Shown here piece after piece: positions 17,584 to 26,986 of a stretch of DNA of 62,570 bases (the first letter of the stretch is position 1; every line of letters begins with the position of its first letter). The translations under genes were made by a program, and so were the position numbers. The DNA comes from Hyphomicrobiales bacterium (GTDB taxonomy: Bacteria; Pseudomonadota; Alphaproteobacteria; Rhizobiales; Beijerinckiaceae): positions 1-62,570 of the forward strand of contig CANGQA010000007.1 in the NCBI GenBank assembly GCA_947455995.1. Direction: 5' to 3'. The notes under the pieces were generated by a model that searched no databases, had not been told where the DNA came from, and saw nothing but the letters and a program-made list of their open reading frames with translations.

Positions 17584-19371
17584 TCAATTGCCGGCTTTTG
17601 GTGGCTTCCCTGTCATAGAGCGCAGGTTATCCCACAATTCCACCTTGACGCCTTGCCGTTTCAGGATGGCGTATTGCTGCAAAACCGACAGGAGATTGTT
17701 CCATGACCAATAGATCACCAGTCCAGCAGGGAATGATGCCAGCATGAAGGTGAACACCAAAGGCATCCACGAAAACATCATTTTCTGCACGGGATCGGGT
17801 GGCTCGGGGTTCATTTTCATCTGCACGAACATGGTAAAGCCCATGATGATCGGCCAGACGCCCAGCATCAGGAAATGCGGAGGGGTCCAGGGGATGAGCC
17901 CGAACAGATTGAAAATCGTGGTGGGATCTGGTGCTGAGAGATCGTGAATCCAGCCGTAAAACGGAGCGTGACGCATTTCAATGGTCACAAATAGCACTTT
18001 GTAGAGCGAGAAGAACACCGGTATCTGGATGAGGATGGGCAGGCAACCGGCCAGAGGATTGATTTTCTCGCGCTTGTACAGCTCCATCATATCCTGTTGT
18101 TGCTTGACCTTGTCATCGGCGTGCCGTTCGCGCAGGGCTGCGATTTGAGGTTGCAAGGCCTTCATTTTGGCCATGGAAACGTAGCTTTTGTTGGCCAGCG
18201 GGAAGAAAATCAGCTTCACGATCACGGTCACGGTCAAAATAGCCAGGCCGAAATTGCCGAACAGATGGAAGAACAATTCGAGCAATTTGAACATCGGCTT
18301 GGTAATGAAATAGAACCAGCCCCAATCGATCAGAAGATCGAAATTCTTGATGCCAAGCTTTTCTGAATAGGCGGCAATGGTTTTGACTTCCTTGGCGCCG
18401 ACAAACAGGGTCGAGGTGATTTCCGTGGTGCTGGCAGGGGGCAGAACGCGGGGCTGCATCAACAGGTCGACCTGATAGCTTTTGGCTACCGTGCCCGAGC
18501 CGCTATTGCCCGAATAGGTCAGAACATAGGAAGAGGCTTGATCGGGCGCGATGACCGCCGCCCAGTATTTGTCGGTGATGCCTGCAAAGCCGCCTGTGGC
18601 CTCTTTGAAGGTCTTGCCGCGTCCCTTGTTGCCAGCCAGAAGGGCTTCCTTGTCGATGGCGGCATAGTTGAATTCCTGCAAGCCCTGTTCGCCGGCGACG
18701 CCGACCAGTCCTTCATGCAAGATGTAGTAGCCCGATGTCGGAGGGGTGCCATAACGCCGCACCAGCCCGTAGGGGTTGAGCGTCACCGGGGCTGAGGAGC
18801 TGTTTTCGACGCTGTCGGTCACAGTAATGGCATAGCCTTCGTCGACCGTCAGCTTGCGCTTGAACACCAGGCCTGCACCGTTATTCCAGCTCAGGGTGAC
18901 GGGTTGGCTTGGGGTCAGTTTCTGGTGGTCGGCAGTCCAGACTGTTTTGGGCGAGGGCACAGCGGTGCCTGCACCAGCCGCTGCAGCCCAGCCAAATTCA
19001 GCAAAATAGGCCTCTTCGCTGCCATACGGCGACAATACGCGGATCAGAGGGCTTTTCGGGTCAACTGTTTCCCGGTAATCGCGGAACGAAATATCGTCGA
19101 TCTCGCCACCGGTCAGCGGGAAAGAACCGATGATCTTGGGGGCTTCGATCTGGATGCGGGCCGAGGCTTTTAAAGCCTCACCCACCGGCACGATTACGGG
19201 AGCGGTTGGGGCTGTGGAGGAAGGGGCCTGCGCGCCGGAGGCGGGCTGCTTGGCCGCTTCGATCTGCTTCTTGTGTTCTTCGGGATTGGGTAATCCGAAA
19301 AAAGCATTCCAGCCGACCAACACGGCAAGGGACAAGGCGATGGCTAGAAAAAGGTTTTTGTTGTCTTGCAT
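17584..19371 (-). CDS. yidC: membrane protein insertase YidC
   Basis: 595 residues. It inserts and folds inner-membrane proteins, alone or with SecYEG. The N-terminal helix (NLFLAIALSLAVLVGWNAFFG) is followed by the large periplasmic beta domain (about 60-350) of Gram-negative YidC, then the conserved five-helix Oxa1 domain with LAGCLPILIQIPVFFSLYKVL and the cytoplasmic hairpin rich in basic residues. The ATG at 19371 is preferred over a TTG four codons upstream. It follows rnpA by 61 bp; no yidD gene lies between them. Confidence 0.97.
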   Translation of the reverse strand: MQDNKNLFLAIALSLAVLVGWNAFFGLPNPEEHKKQIEAAKQPASGAQAPSSTAPTAPVIVPVGEALKASARIQIEAPKIIGSFPLTGGEIDDISFRDYRETVDPKSPLIRVLSPYGSEEAYFAEFGWAAAAGAGTAVPSPKTVWTADHQKLTPSQPVTLSWNNGAGLVFKRKLTVDEGYAITVTDSVENSSSAPVTLNPYGLVRRYGTPPTSGYYILHEGLVGVAGEQGLQEFNYAAIDKEALLAGNKGRGKTFKEATGGFAGITDKYWAAVIAPDQASSYVLTYSGNSGSGTVAKSYQVDLLMQPRVLPPASTTEITSTLFVGAKEVKTIAAYSEKLGIKNFDLLIDWGWFYFITKPMFKLLELFFHLFGNFGLAILTVTVIVKLIFFPLANKSYVSMAKMKALQPQIAALRERHADDKVKQQQDMMELYKREKINPLAGCLPILIQIPVFFSLYKVLFVTIEMRHAPFYGWIHDLSAPDPTTIFNLFGLIPWTPPHFLMLGVWPIIMGFTMFVQMKMNPEPPDPVQKMMFSWMPLVFTFMLASFPAGLVIYWSWNNLLSVLQQYAILKRQGVKVELWDNLRSMTGKPPKAGN

Positions 19372-19432
19372 GGTCTCTAGCAATCCTTGTCAGCGGTCGA
19401 GATGGTCATCAGGGTCGTTCTGGACTTTGGTG

Positions 19433-19843
19433 TCAGGATCGGGAATCCGGACGGGGTGGAAAGTGCGTTGCCGGAACGGATTTTGCAACAGCCTTTGCAC
19501 AACTCTCTACAATATCGGTAATCAGTTGCTCAAACGGTGCTGTAAGGCAATCCCGCCTTGCCACAAGCACATAGTCGTTTGCGACGCTTCCGTCGAGGGG
19601 GGCAAGCCGCAAAGCGGCCCGCAATCGACGTTTGATACGGTTTCGTTCGACCGAATTTCCGGTTTTTTTGGTCACTGTAAGCCCGAAACGTGGCGTTGTG
19701 GCCGGTAGAGTGTCTGGACCGGGGGCAGATTTTTGCGCGATATACTGCATTGTCATGCGCGGTGTGTGAATCCGCCGGCCTTTGCCGACCGCCAGAAACT
19801 GCGGCCTGTCGGTCAACCAGCCTATCGGCGTGGCTATCGTCAT
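19433..19843 (-). CDS. rnpA: ribonuclease P protein component
   Basis: 136 residues from the ATG at 19843, or 154 from one at 19897. It is the protein subunit of RNase P, which trims tRNA 5' leaders. The RNR signature is ERNRIKRRLRAALR, preceded by FGLTVTKKTGNSV. The shorter form is preferred because family members begin about 10 residues before the FLAVGKGRR segment. Neither start has a clear binding site. The tail after VESCAKA is Pro/Arg-rich. Downstream of rpmH, as in nearly all bacteria. Confidence 0.92.
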   Translation of the reverse strand: MTIATPIGWLTDRPQFLAVGKGRRIHTPRMTMQYIAQKSAPGPDTLPATTPRFGLTVTKKTGNSVERNRIKRRLRAALRLAPLDGSVANDYVLVARRDCLTAPFEQLITDIVESCAKAVAKSVPATHFPPRPDSRS

Positions 19844-20025
19844 CTGCCGGTCTGGAAAATGGTGTAAAGCGTCGGAGGGGGCGTTGTGATCTGGCATGAC
19901 TGCTGCTGAACCCGCCTTGTCGCCGCCAATGACCCGTCTGCAAGTTATGACTTGCCTGTGGTGATCAAACTGCGATCTTGCGCTGTTGAACCCTGTCTTC
20001 CACAGAATTTATTTTAAGGAGAAAT

Positions 20026-20053
20026 GCGCGGCACGTTAAAAACGTTTCCGCGC
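20026..20053 (-). other. hairpin downstream of rpmH
   Basis: GCGCGG and CCGCGC form the lower stem and ACGTT/AACGT the upper stem of a strong hairpin between rpmH and rnpA. A second dyad, GGCTGG/CCAGCC, lies at 20083-20098. Neither has a T-tract on the minus strand, so they are more likely processing or stability elements than terminators. Confidence 0.45.
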
Positions 20054-20118
20054 GTATCAAGATCCATAGGCCCGGGCGGCGGCTGGATCACCAGCCGACC
20101 GAAAGGCATCAACGGCTG

Positions 20119-20253
20119 TCAGGCCGACAAACGCTTGCGACCGCGCGAACGGCGTGCAGCAAGGATCTTGCGACCATTCTTGGTGCCGAGACGGGCGCGA
20201 AAGCCGTGGCGGCGTTTACGCACAAGTTTACTGGGTTGATAGGTGCGTTTCAC
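20119..20253 (-). CDS. rpmH: 50S ribosomal protein bL34
   Basis: 44 residues from a GTG at 20253: [18 protein letters not shown] opens the protein and RGRKRLSA closes it, an unmistakable L34. It is below the size of most gene-finder cut-offs. The strongly basic composition and its place before rnpA-yidC confirm it. The upstream sequence has CGGAG before the GTG. Confidence 0.97.
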   Translation of the reverse strand: MKRTYQPSKLVRKRRHGFRARLGTKNGRKILAARRSRGRKRLSA

Positions 20254-20392
20254 AGCGCGTACTCCGGTTTAGTCTTGGACCCCGTCAAGATCTGGCATCT
20301 TGAACAGAGAGGTGACATGTCAAAACGATAAGAACGACAGGAGGACACGATCCATCCTGTTGACCCTTATCACGAGAAAGAATGATCGCGGG

Positions 20393-20421
20393 CTTATGAA
20401 GGATCGGCGCGAGAAAGTCAA
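20393..20421 (-). promoter_or_regulatory. candidate promoter for rpmH-rnpA-yidC
   Basis: On the minus strand, TTGACT (20421-20416) and CATAAG (20398-20393) are separated by 17 bp, a good sigma-70-type match. It lies 140 bp before rpmH in the gap after prs. Prediction from sequence only. Confidence 0.4.
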
Positions 20422-20480
20422 CGCACCTGATGGTTTTCTTTGGGCTGAAATCGGTTATCCCGGCCCTGAAGCGTTCGTGG

Positions 20481-21425
20481 TCAGTCGAAAAGGCTCGAAA
20501 CACTCTGTTCGAGCGCGGTGCGGCCAATGGCTTCACCCAACAGATCGGCGATCGACAGCACACGGATATTGCGCGCCACTTTGACGGCCTCGGTCGGCAG
20601 AATCGAGTCCGTAATCACCAGTTCCTTGAGTTTGGAGGAGGCAATCCGCGCCACAGCGCCGCCGGACAGCACCCCGTGGGTGATATAGGCAAAGACTTCC
20701 TTTGCACCCTTTTCCAGCAACGCTTCAGCTGCATTGCACAATGTGCCCCCGGAATCGACGATATCATCAACCAGAATGCATGAACGGCCTGTGACATCGC
20801 CAATGATGTTCATGACTTCGCTTTCGCCCGGGCGTTCGCGGCGTTTATCGACAATCGCCAGCGGGGCATCGATGCGTTTAGCGAGTGCGCGGGCGCGGAC
20901 CACCCCGCCGACATCGGGCGACACCACCATCAGATTGCCATTGTTGAGGCGCTTCTTGATATCGGCGGCCATCAGCGGGGCGGAAAACAGGTTATCGGTC
21001 GGAATATCGAAAAAGCCCTGGATTTGTCCTGCATGCAAATCCAGAGTCAGCACGCGGTCGGCCCCCGCATGGGTGATCAGATTAGACACCAGCTTGGCCG
21101 AAATCGGGGTGCGGCCCGAGGCGCGTCGATCCTGGCGAGCATAGCCGAAATAGGGAATGACTGCTGTAATGCGGCGGGCTGACGAGCGGCGCATCGCATC
21201 AATGATGATGAGAAGTTCCATCAGATGGTCATTGGTCGGAAATGAGGTCGATTGCACGATGAATACATCCTGCCCGCGGACATTTTCCTGAATTTCAACG
21301 AAAATTTCCATATCGGCAAATCGGCGGACCGTACATTGGCCCAGCGGTAATTCCAGATAGGCAGCGATGGCTTCGGCGAGCGCGCGGTTGGAGTTACCCG
21401 CGACGAGCTTGATCGCAGCTTTCAT
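20481..21425 (-). CDS. prs: ribose-phosphate pyrophosphokinase
   Basis: 314 residues, class I length. It makes PRPP from ribose-5-phosphate and ATP, feeding nucleotide, histidine and tryptophan synthesis as well as the apt reaction in this window. Motifs are [32 protein letters not shown] (ATP loop), [13 protein letters not shown] and the PRPP loop [10 protein letters not shown]. The ATG at 21425 starts the conserved [12 protein letters not shown] segment; the frame continues upstream into non-coding repeats. GAGAAGG precedes it. Confidence 0.97.
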   Translation of the reverse strand: MKAAIKLVAGNSNRALAEAIAAYLELPLGQCTVRRFADMEIFVEIQENVRGQDVFIVQSTSFPTNDHLMELLIIIDAMRRSSARRITAVIPYFGYARQDRRASGRTPISAKLVSNLITHAGADRVLTLDLHAGQIQGFFDIPTDNLFSAPLMAADIKKRLNNGNLMVVSPDVGGVVRARALAKRIDAPLAIVDKRRERPGESEVMNIIGDVTGRSCILVDDIVDSGGTLCNAAEALLEKGAKEVFAYITHGVLSGGAVARIASSKLKELVITDSILPTEAVKVARNIRVLSIADLLGEAIGRTALEQSVSSLFD

Positions 21426-21525
21426 GGCAGTGGTCCTTCTCACCAAAACATCAACAGAGGGACAGGGCCACATGCCGTTGCCGCAATCTGTGCCCCTGCT
21501 CATATCAGGCACAACTCCCGCCTTC

Positions 21526-21587
21526 AATATCAGGTGGTGCGGTACGCACAGTGAAAAATATCAGGTGGTGCGGTACGCACAGTGAAA
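21526..21587. repeat. 31-bp perfect tandem duplication upstream of prs
   Basis: Two adjacent identical 31-bp units (21526-21556 and 21557-21587) share the core CAGGTGGTGCGGTACGCAC. Each contains the inverted repeat GTGCG-GTA-CGCAC (21537-21549 and 21568-21580). It lies about 100-160 bp before the prs start, in the gap after the lipoprotein gene. Confidence 0.9.
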
Positions 21588-21707
21588 AATGGTCAGACAG
21601 TCAAAAGCCTTGGGCTGGCGTGTAAAGGCCCGCCTGGCCTGAAGGTTTTGCACGGCGCCCCAAGAAAAGCTGCCTTTCCCGGTAAAACCCTTGGCGACCA
21701 TAGCCCG

Positions 21708-22166
21708 TCATTCTTTCAAAAAGCCTGCCAGATCCTTCATGCTGGTTTCTGCCAGTTGGCTGGCTTCGCGGCTGGTGAGTCCGCGCGGGCTTGCGGGTGC
21801 AGGCACGGTGCTGGTGAAACGCTGGATGCGGTTTTCCTGTGCATCAAACATATCCCAGACCAATGTGGCCGCCTGATCTTGCGGGAGGTGTGTTCCCGTT
21901 GTCAGATAGCCGCGCAGATGCAGGCCTGCCTGATCAGGCGTATTGGTCAGCCTGACACCATAGCGTTGAGCGCCATTTTCCAGTCCGTCCTGCAACGCTT
22001 GTTGCAGGGGTTTGGGTACGCCGTCAATTCCCTCGATCACCACAACGATTTCCGCGCCGATTGTGGGTCGCGCGGAGCTATGGCCTGAACTCTGGCAGGC
22101 GGTGAGCAGGAGCGCGGGTGCCAGAGTGCACAGCAAGCGGGTGATGGTGCGAAAATAGAGACTCAT
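21708..22166 (-). CDS. small lipoprotein, function unknown
   Basis: 152 residues from the ATG at 22166. The signal peptide ends in a lipobox LTAC with the lipidated Cys at 24, followed by a Ser/His-rich linker, so it is an outer- or inner-membrane-anchored lipoprotein. The mature part has a mixed alpha/beta pattern (AEIVVVIEGIDGVPKPL, then LHLRGYLTTG and LVWDMFDAQENRIQRF). I do not recognise a named family. The frame stays open upstream, but that part is antisense to uvrC and is discarded. It diverges from uvrC. Confidence 0.78.
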   Translation of the reverse strand: MSLYFRTITRLLCTLAPALLLTACQSSGHSSARPTIGAEIVVVIEGIDGVPKPLQQALQDGLENGAQRYGVRLTNTPDQAGLHLRGYLTTGTHLPQDQAATLVWDMFDAQENRIQRFTSTVPAPASPRGLTSREASQLAETSMKDLAGFLKE

Positions 22167-22322
22167 GATGGTTTTTATATAGCAGAAGCGGCAGAGGGGA
22201 AACTCCCGGCATGGTCCGACCCCGTCCAAGCGATAAGGGCGGGGCATAAAATGGCGGGATAAAGCAGGATGGCTGGCTTCCTGCCTCTTTCCTGAAACGC
22301 TGACGCACCCTACATCTGGTCC

Positions 22323-24353
22323 ATGGTGACAGCGAAACCCGATCATGACCTGCCAGAACCGGATGCGGACGAGCCCGACGAGCCTGTCGAGGCCGTTTCT
22401 GCTGTCGAGCCGCTTGATCTGGGCTTTGACCAGCCCTCCGATCTGGGTGAACTGGCAGCCGGCGTCGAGGTGATCCGAAAATGCCACGCCACTCTGCCCA
22501 ATAAGCCCGGCGTCTATCGCATGTTTAACGGGGCGGGAGATGTGCTGTATGTCGGCAAAGCCAAGAGCCTGAAAAAGCGGGTTGCCAATTATGTGCGCGA
22601 AACGGGCCATTCCAATCGTATCGCACGGATGATAGCCCTCACAGCGGCAATGGAATTCATCACCACCGGGACCGAGTCGGAGGCCTTGCTGCTTGAGGCC
22701 AACCTCATCAAGCAACTCAAGCCTCGCTTCAACGTGTTGCTGCGCGATGACAAGAGCTTTCCCTATATTTTGATCAGCGCCGATCACGAAGCCGCGCAAC
22801 TGACCAAACATCGGGGGGCTCGAAACAGGCCGGGCCAGTATTTTGGTCCCTTCGCCAGCACTTGGGCAGTCAGCCGCACCCTTACAGCGCTGCAAAGGGC
22901 CTTTTTGCTCCGGACTTGTACTGACAGCTATTATGAAAACCGCACGCGTCCCTGTCTGCTCCACCAGATCAAGCGATGCGCTGGCCCCTGCACTGGCGAG
23001 ATCAGCATTGAGGATTACCAGAAGCTGACCAAGGAGGCGCGGGACTTCATGCGCGGCCGCTCGATCAGCATCAAGAAAATGCTGGCCGAGGATATGCAAG
23101 CGGCTTCCGACGCGCTCGAATTCGAAACCGCTGCCCGCTTGCGTGATCGTTTGGCTGCTCTCTCGGCCATCCAGTCGTCGCAGGATATCAACCCCCATTC
23201 CGTTGAGGAAGCGGATGTTTTTGCCTTGCACATGGAAGCGGGGCAGTTTTCGATACAAGTGTTTTTCTTCCGCAATTTCCAGAACTGGGGTAATCGCGCC
23301 TATTTTCCCCGCGCCGACCAGACCTTGGAGCCATCTGAAGTGCTTGGGGCATTTCTGGCGCAGTTTTATGATGACAAGCCTGCCCCCGGGTTGATCCTCT
23401 TGACCCATGAGATCGAGGATCGGGATGTGCTGGAAGATGCGCTGTCGTCGAAATCGGGCGAGAAGGTCGAGATTCAGGTGCCGCAGCGTGGTGAAAAGCG
23501 CGTGCTGGTTGACCATGCTCTGACCAATGCCCGCGAGGCTTTGGGACGTCGTTTGGCCGAAACCTCCTCGCAGCAGAAATTGCTGGTGGCGATGGGGCAG
23601 GCGCTTGGGCTGGAAGGGGCGATCAATCGGGTGGAAGTTTTCGACAATTCGCATATTTCCGGCACCAATGCCGTGGGGGCGATGATCGTCGCGGGGCGTG
23701 AAGGCTTTTCAAAACCGCATTATCGCCAATTTACCATCAAATCGACAGAACTGACCCCTGGCGATGACTATGCCATGATGCGCGAAGTGTTGCAGCGGCG
23801 GTTTTCCAGGCTGGTCAAAGAGGGGCCGAAGCCGTTGCTTGCTCCTGATCACAAAGTGGCAGGGGACGAGCAGGGCGAACGGGCCGATGCCATGCCCGCT
23901 TGGCCCGATCTTGTGTTGGTTGACGGCGGCAAAGGCCAGCTGGAGGTGGCGGTGTCGGTGTTCAGGGAGTTGGGTGTTGAGGGTGTGCATCTGGTCGGTG
24001 TTGCCAAGGGTGTTGATCGTGATGCAGGGCGCGAAACATTTATTATTCCTGGTCGGGCTCCGTTCAGGCTGCCGCCGCGTGATCCCGCATTATATTTCAT
24101 CCAGCGATTGCGTGACGAGGCGCATCGTTTTGCCATCGGCTCGCATCGCGCAAAGCGCAAGAAGGATTTTACCCGTTCCAGCCTGGATGATATCGCAGGA
24201 ATCGGCCCCACCCGGAAACGTGCTTTGTTGATGTATTTCGGCACGGCAAAGGCCGTGGAACAGGCCTCACTGGACGATCTGGCCCGCACGCCGGGCATCA
24301 ATTTGAGCATGGCGCGGATGATTTTTGATTTTTTCCACGATGGCGGCGCTTAA
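22323..24353 (+). CDS. uvrC: excinuclease ABC subunit C
   Basis: 676 residues. It makes both incisions around UvrB-bound DNA lesions in nucleotide excision repair. The GIY-YIG nuclease starts at about 63 ([17 protein letters not shown]), the UVR domain that contacts UvrB follows near 240-270 ([17 protein letters not shown]), then the RNase H-like second nuclease ([19 protein letters not shown]) and tandem helix-hairpin-helix at the end. The first 55 residues are acidic and Pro-rich, an extension relative to E. coli UvrC. Heads the run uvrC-pgsA-moaD-moaE. Confidence 0.97.
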   Translation: MVTAKPDHDLPEPDADEPDEPVEAVSAVEPLDLGFDQPSDLGELAAGVEVIRKCHATLPNKPGVYRMFNGAGDVLYVGKAKSLKKRVANYVRETGHSNRIARMIALTAAMEFITTGTESEALLLEANLIKQLKPRFNVLLRDDKSFPYILISADHEAAQLTKHRGARNRPGQYFGPFASTWAVSRTLTALQRAFLLRTCTDSYYENRTRPCLLHQIKRCAGPCTGEISIEDYQKLTKEARDFMRGRSISIKKMLAEDMQAASDALEFETAARLRDRLAALSAIQSSQDINPHSVEEADVFALHMEAGQFSIQVFFFRNFQNWGNRAYFPRADQTLEPSEVLGAFLAQFYDDKPAPGLILLTHEIEDRDVLEDALSSKSGEKVEIQVPQRGEKRVLVDHALTNAREALGRRLAETSSQQKLLVAMGQALGLEGAINRVEVFDNSHISGTNAVGAMIVAGREGFSKPHYRQFTIKSTELTPGDDYAMMREVLQRRFSRLVKEGPKPLLAPDHKVAGDEQGERADAMPAWPDLVLVDGGKGQLEVAVSVFRELGVEGVHLVGVAKGVDRDAGRETFIIPGRAPFRLPPRDPALYFIQRLRDEAHRFAIGSHRAKRKKDFTRSSLDDIAGIGPTRKRALLMYFGTAKAVEQASLDDLARTPGINLSMARMIFDFFHDGGA

Positions 24354-24414
24354 AGGGTAACATTTGTTCAAATTCATCGTTGACGCTGGCCGTTTGACAA
24401 TGTTTTGTCATTCC

Positions 24415-25041
24415 ATGAGCGCAACCGAGAGCCAATCTTCGGCAGCACCCCGCAAATTGCGCGGGGGTGGGCCACTGAGCCTCCCCAATCTGCTAACCTA
24501 TGCACGGGTGGTGGCGGTTCCCGCTGTTGTGGCATGCCTGTTTTGGTCCGAAGACGGCACGATGCGCTGGATCGCGTTGGGGATCTATACCGCCGCCGCG
24601 ATCACCGATTTTTTTGACGGATGGCTGGCCCGTCTGTGGTCGCAACAATCCTCGTTGGGCCGTATGCTTGATCCGATCGCCGATAAATTGCTGGTCTCTT
24701 CATGCCTGCTGATGCTGGTGGCCGATCATACCATTCAAGGGGCCTGGTTATGGGCGGCGATAGTGATTTTGTGCCGCGAAATTCTGGTGTCGGGCTTGCG
24801 CGAATTTCTCGCCGAACTGCATGTCAGCGTGCCGGTCTCGACTGTTGCCAAGTGGAAAACCGCTTTGCAATTGTTTTCGCTGGGATTTCTGATTGTCGGA
24901 CCTGCTGGCAAGGTGATTTTGCCGCAAACGGTTGAGATCGGCTTGTGGCTGCTGGCGATCGCCGCCGTGCTTACACTGTATACCGGCTATGACTATTTCC
25001 GCGTCGGCTTTCGCCATGTCGTCGATTTGGATGGTGAATAA
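24415..25041 (+). CDS. pgsA: CDP-diacylglycerol-glycerol-3-phosphate 3-phosphatidyltransferase
   Basis: 208 residues. It makes phosphatidylglycerophosphate, the first committed step to phosphatidylglycerol and cardiolipin, in the inner membrane. The CDP-alcohol phosphotransferase motif DGWLARLWSQQSSLGRMLD-PIAD carries the catalytic aspartates near 60-85. Four to six membrane helices are visible. The start is uncertain: ATG at 24415 or 24400, neither with a clear binding site. It lies 60 bp after uvrC. Confidence 0.94.
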   Translation: MSATESQSSAAPRKLRGGGPLSLPNLLTYARVVAVPAVVACLFWSEDGTMRWIALGIYTAAAITDFFDGWLARLWSQQSSLGRMLDPIADKLLVSSCLLMLVADHTIQGAWLWAAIVILCREILVSGLREFLAELHVSVPVSTVAKWKTALQLFSLGFLIVGPAGKVILPQTVEIGLWLLAIAAVLTLYTGYDYFRVGFRHVVDLDGE

Positions 25042-25065
25042 TCTATCCGGCTTTTGGGAGCGGCA

Positions 25066-25320
25066 ATGGTCAAACTGGTTTATTTTGCTTGGGTGCGCGA
25101 GAGAATGGGGATGGCCGAAGAGATGGTCGAACTTCCCCCCTCTGTCCTGACCATTGCAGATCTTGCGCTTTGGCTTGCAGGCCGTGACGAAGCGGCGGCC
25201 TTGGCCTTTGCCAATCCGGATGTGGTGCGGGCGGCGATCGACAAGCACCATGTTTCGCCGCAAACACCTCTGAAGGGGGCACGCGAAATCGCATTCTTTC
25301 CGCCGATGACCGGAGGTTGA
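25066..25320 (+). CDS. moaD: molybdopterin synthase sulfur carrier subunit
   Basis: 84 residues, beta-grasp fold. It ends in Gly-Gly (PPMTGG), the C-terminus that is thiocarboxylated to donate sulfur in molybdopterin synthesis. Start ATG at 25066 follows GGGAG. The moaE gene begins five bases after its stop and encodes the partner subunit. Confidence 0.94.
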   Translation: MVKLVYFAWVRERMGMAEEMVELPPSVLTIADLALWLAGRDEAAALAFANPDVVRAAIDKHHVSPQTPLKGAREIAFFPPMTGG

Positions 25321-25324
25321 TACG

Positions 25325-25822
25325 ATGAGCGAAGCTGGACACATCAGTCGCCATATCAGTGTGCAAGCCTCTCCCTTTGATCTAGGAGCAGAAGTCGGGA
25401 GGCTGACCCAGTCCCGCACCGATATCGGCGCGGTCGTCACTTTTACCGGCTTGTGCCGCGACGAGGCAGGCCAGCTATCGGCCCTCGAACTTGAACACTA
25501 TCCTGGCATGGCCGAGGGCGAGATGTCCCGTGTGGTGGCGCAAGCTGAGCAGCGTTGGCCGTTGCAGGCGGTCAGCGTCATCCATCGTTATGGTGTGATC
25601 AGGCCAGGCGAAGTGATCGTTCTGGTGGTGACCGCCTCCGCCCATCGTGTTGCGGCTTTTGAAGCGGCCACCTTTTTGATGGATTATTTGAAAACCCGTG
25701 CGCCATTCTGGAAAAAGGAACATTTGGCGGATGGATCAAGCGGAGGCTGGGTCGAGGCCAAAGCCCATGATGATCTGGCCGCAGAGCGGTGGTCTGCGGC
25801 TCAGGTCCCTTCGGTAGATTAG
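25325..25822 (+). CDS. moaE: molybdopterin synthase catalytic subunit
   Basis: 165 residues. With MoaD it converts cyclic pyranopterin monophosphate to molybdopterin. Family segments are VTFTGLCRDE near 40-49, LELEHYPGMAEGEM, IHRYGVIRPGEVIVLV and the catalytic loop KTRAPFWKKEH with its conserved lysines. GGAGG lies 8 bases before the ATG. Convergent with the Tim44-like gene, whose stop is 13 bp away. Confidence 0.96.
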   Translation: MSEAGHISRHISVQASPFDLGAEVGRLTQSRTDIGAVVTFTGLCRDEAGQLSALELEHYPGMAEGEMSRVVAQAEQRWPLQAVSVIHRYGVIRPGEVIVLVVTASAHRVAAFEAATFLMDYLKTRAPFWKKEHLADGSSGGWVEAKAHDDLAAERWSAAQVPSVD

Positions 25823-25835
25823 AAATTTCCGGCCT

Positions 25836-26804
25836 TTAATGTGTCTGCTGGATTGCCGACAGCATCCATTGCCCGCCGGGAACACGGCGGAAAGTCCAGA
25901 TTTCGGTGGCTTCCTGCGTCTGGTTCGGGTTGCCTGATACCACGCGATTTCCGGCGCGTTCGTACATGGCATTGACGAAGGAAAAGCGCATGGCAACGCT
26001 GGCGTAATCGCTGCCGTTTTCGTTCCAGCTTTCAGACAGGTCGCCTTGCAGCAATTTGACCTGCGAGACACGGTCAACCAGCCCGCTCTGGCTGTTACGG
26101 GCGAGATCATCGCCGAAATAGGACACCATTTCCGGCGTCGCTAAGCCACGCAAAGCCGACAGATCCTCGCGGCTATAGGCATCCTGCACAGCGCCTAAAA
26201 GTTTTTCAAAAGCCGCATAATCGCTGTCGCCGATCTGCACCGGCGCGCTTGATACGCCTGATCCACCCGATGCAGGCGTCATTTGGACAGGGGAGCGTGC
26301 ATAACCTTGCTCTGCATAGGCAGGTTCCTGCCTGGATTTGCGGAACAGGCTGACGACGAAATAGATCAGTCCGACGACCAGTAAGGCCTGAACCACCAAG
26401 CCGATCAGGCTCATGAAACCGCCCATACCGCCCATGAAACCATGTCCCGACAGCATGCCGAACAGACCCGCGCCAAGGAAGCCGCCGGCCAGACCGCCGA
26501 GCAGGCTGCGCCCGAAGGAGGGGGCGGCTGCAGGCTGTTGGATCGGAGCCTGTCCACCTATGGAAGGCGAAGAAGGGGTTGGTTGGGTGATGCTCCGCTG
26601 CATCGGGGCTGCCCCACCTGGCGCTGTATTGGTGACCGGAGGAGCCGAAAATGTTCTGCTGCCACGGCTGCCCATGCCGCCGCCATCACCGGGGCGGGCA
26701 TCAACAATACCAAGCGACTGGACAAAAACCATGGATGCGATGGCCAAAACCACGCCGAGACGCTTTACTACGCTTGCTTGTTTGACGACAACCTGTCCGC
26801 TCAT
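25836..26804 (-). CDS. Tim44-like domain protein, membrane-anchored
   Basis: 322 residues. A signal-like N-terminal segment (about 15-30, ending near VDARPGDGG) is followed by a low-complexity Pro/Ser/Gly linker, a Gly/Met-rich membrane helix (MLSGHGFMGGMGGFMSLIG and VVQALLVVGLIYFVV), and a C-terminal domain of about 120 residues (DYAAFEKLLGAVQDAYSRED to IWTFRRVPGGQWMLSAIQQT) typical of the bacterial Tim44/Tim45-like fold. Role in bacteria is not established. GAGGGGA precedes the ATG at 26804 at 7 bases, favouring it over 26828. Confidence 0.88.
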   Translation of the reverse strand: MSGQVVVKQASVVKRLGVVLAIASMVFVQSLGIVDARPGDGGGMGSRGSRTFSAPPVTNTAPGGAAPMQRSITQPTPSSPSIGGQAPIQQPAAAPSFGRSLLGGLAGGFLGAGLFGMLSGHGFMGGMGGFMSLIGLVVQALLVVGLIYFVVSLFRKSRQEPAYAEQGYARSPVQMTPASGGSGVSSAPVQIGDSDYAAFEKLLGAVQDAYSREDLSALRGLATPEMVSYFGDDLARNSQSGLVDRVSQVKLLQGDLSESWNENGSDYASVAMRFSFVNAMYERAGNRVVSGNPNQTQEATEIWTFRRVPGGQWMLSAIQQTH

Positions 26805-26986
26805 CGGATATTCCCCTCTCGCTATCATGTTCGATCATGATTCATTATGCCGATGATATGGTGTCTTGCAGGTCTAACTGCAAGGCCTGATTTTGAGAGA
26901 TCTTCTAGGGTTAGGCGTTCGCCTTCAAGGATGGTTTTTCTGCGTTCTTTAGTAAAAAAGTAACATGATCGCGCTAGAGACAAACG

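Noticed and set aside
20024-20239. Plus-strand 71-codon frame with AAGGAG before the ATG
   Set aside because: It is antisense to rpmH; the binding-site match is probably chance.
22167-23654. Long minus-strand open frame opposite uvrC
   Set aside because: It continues the lipoprotein frame without stops but is antisense to a clear uvrC; the lipoprotein starts at its own ATG and signal peptide at 22166.
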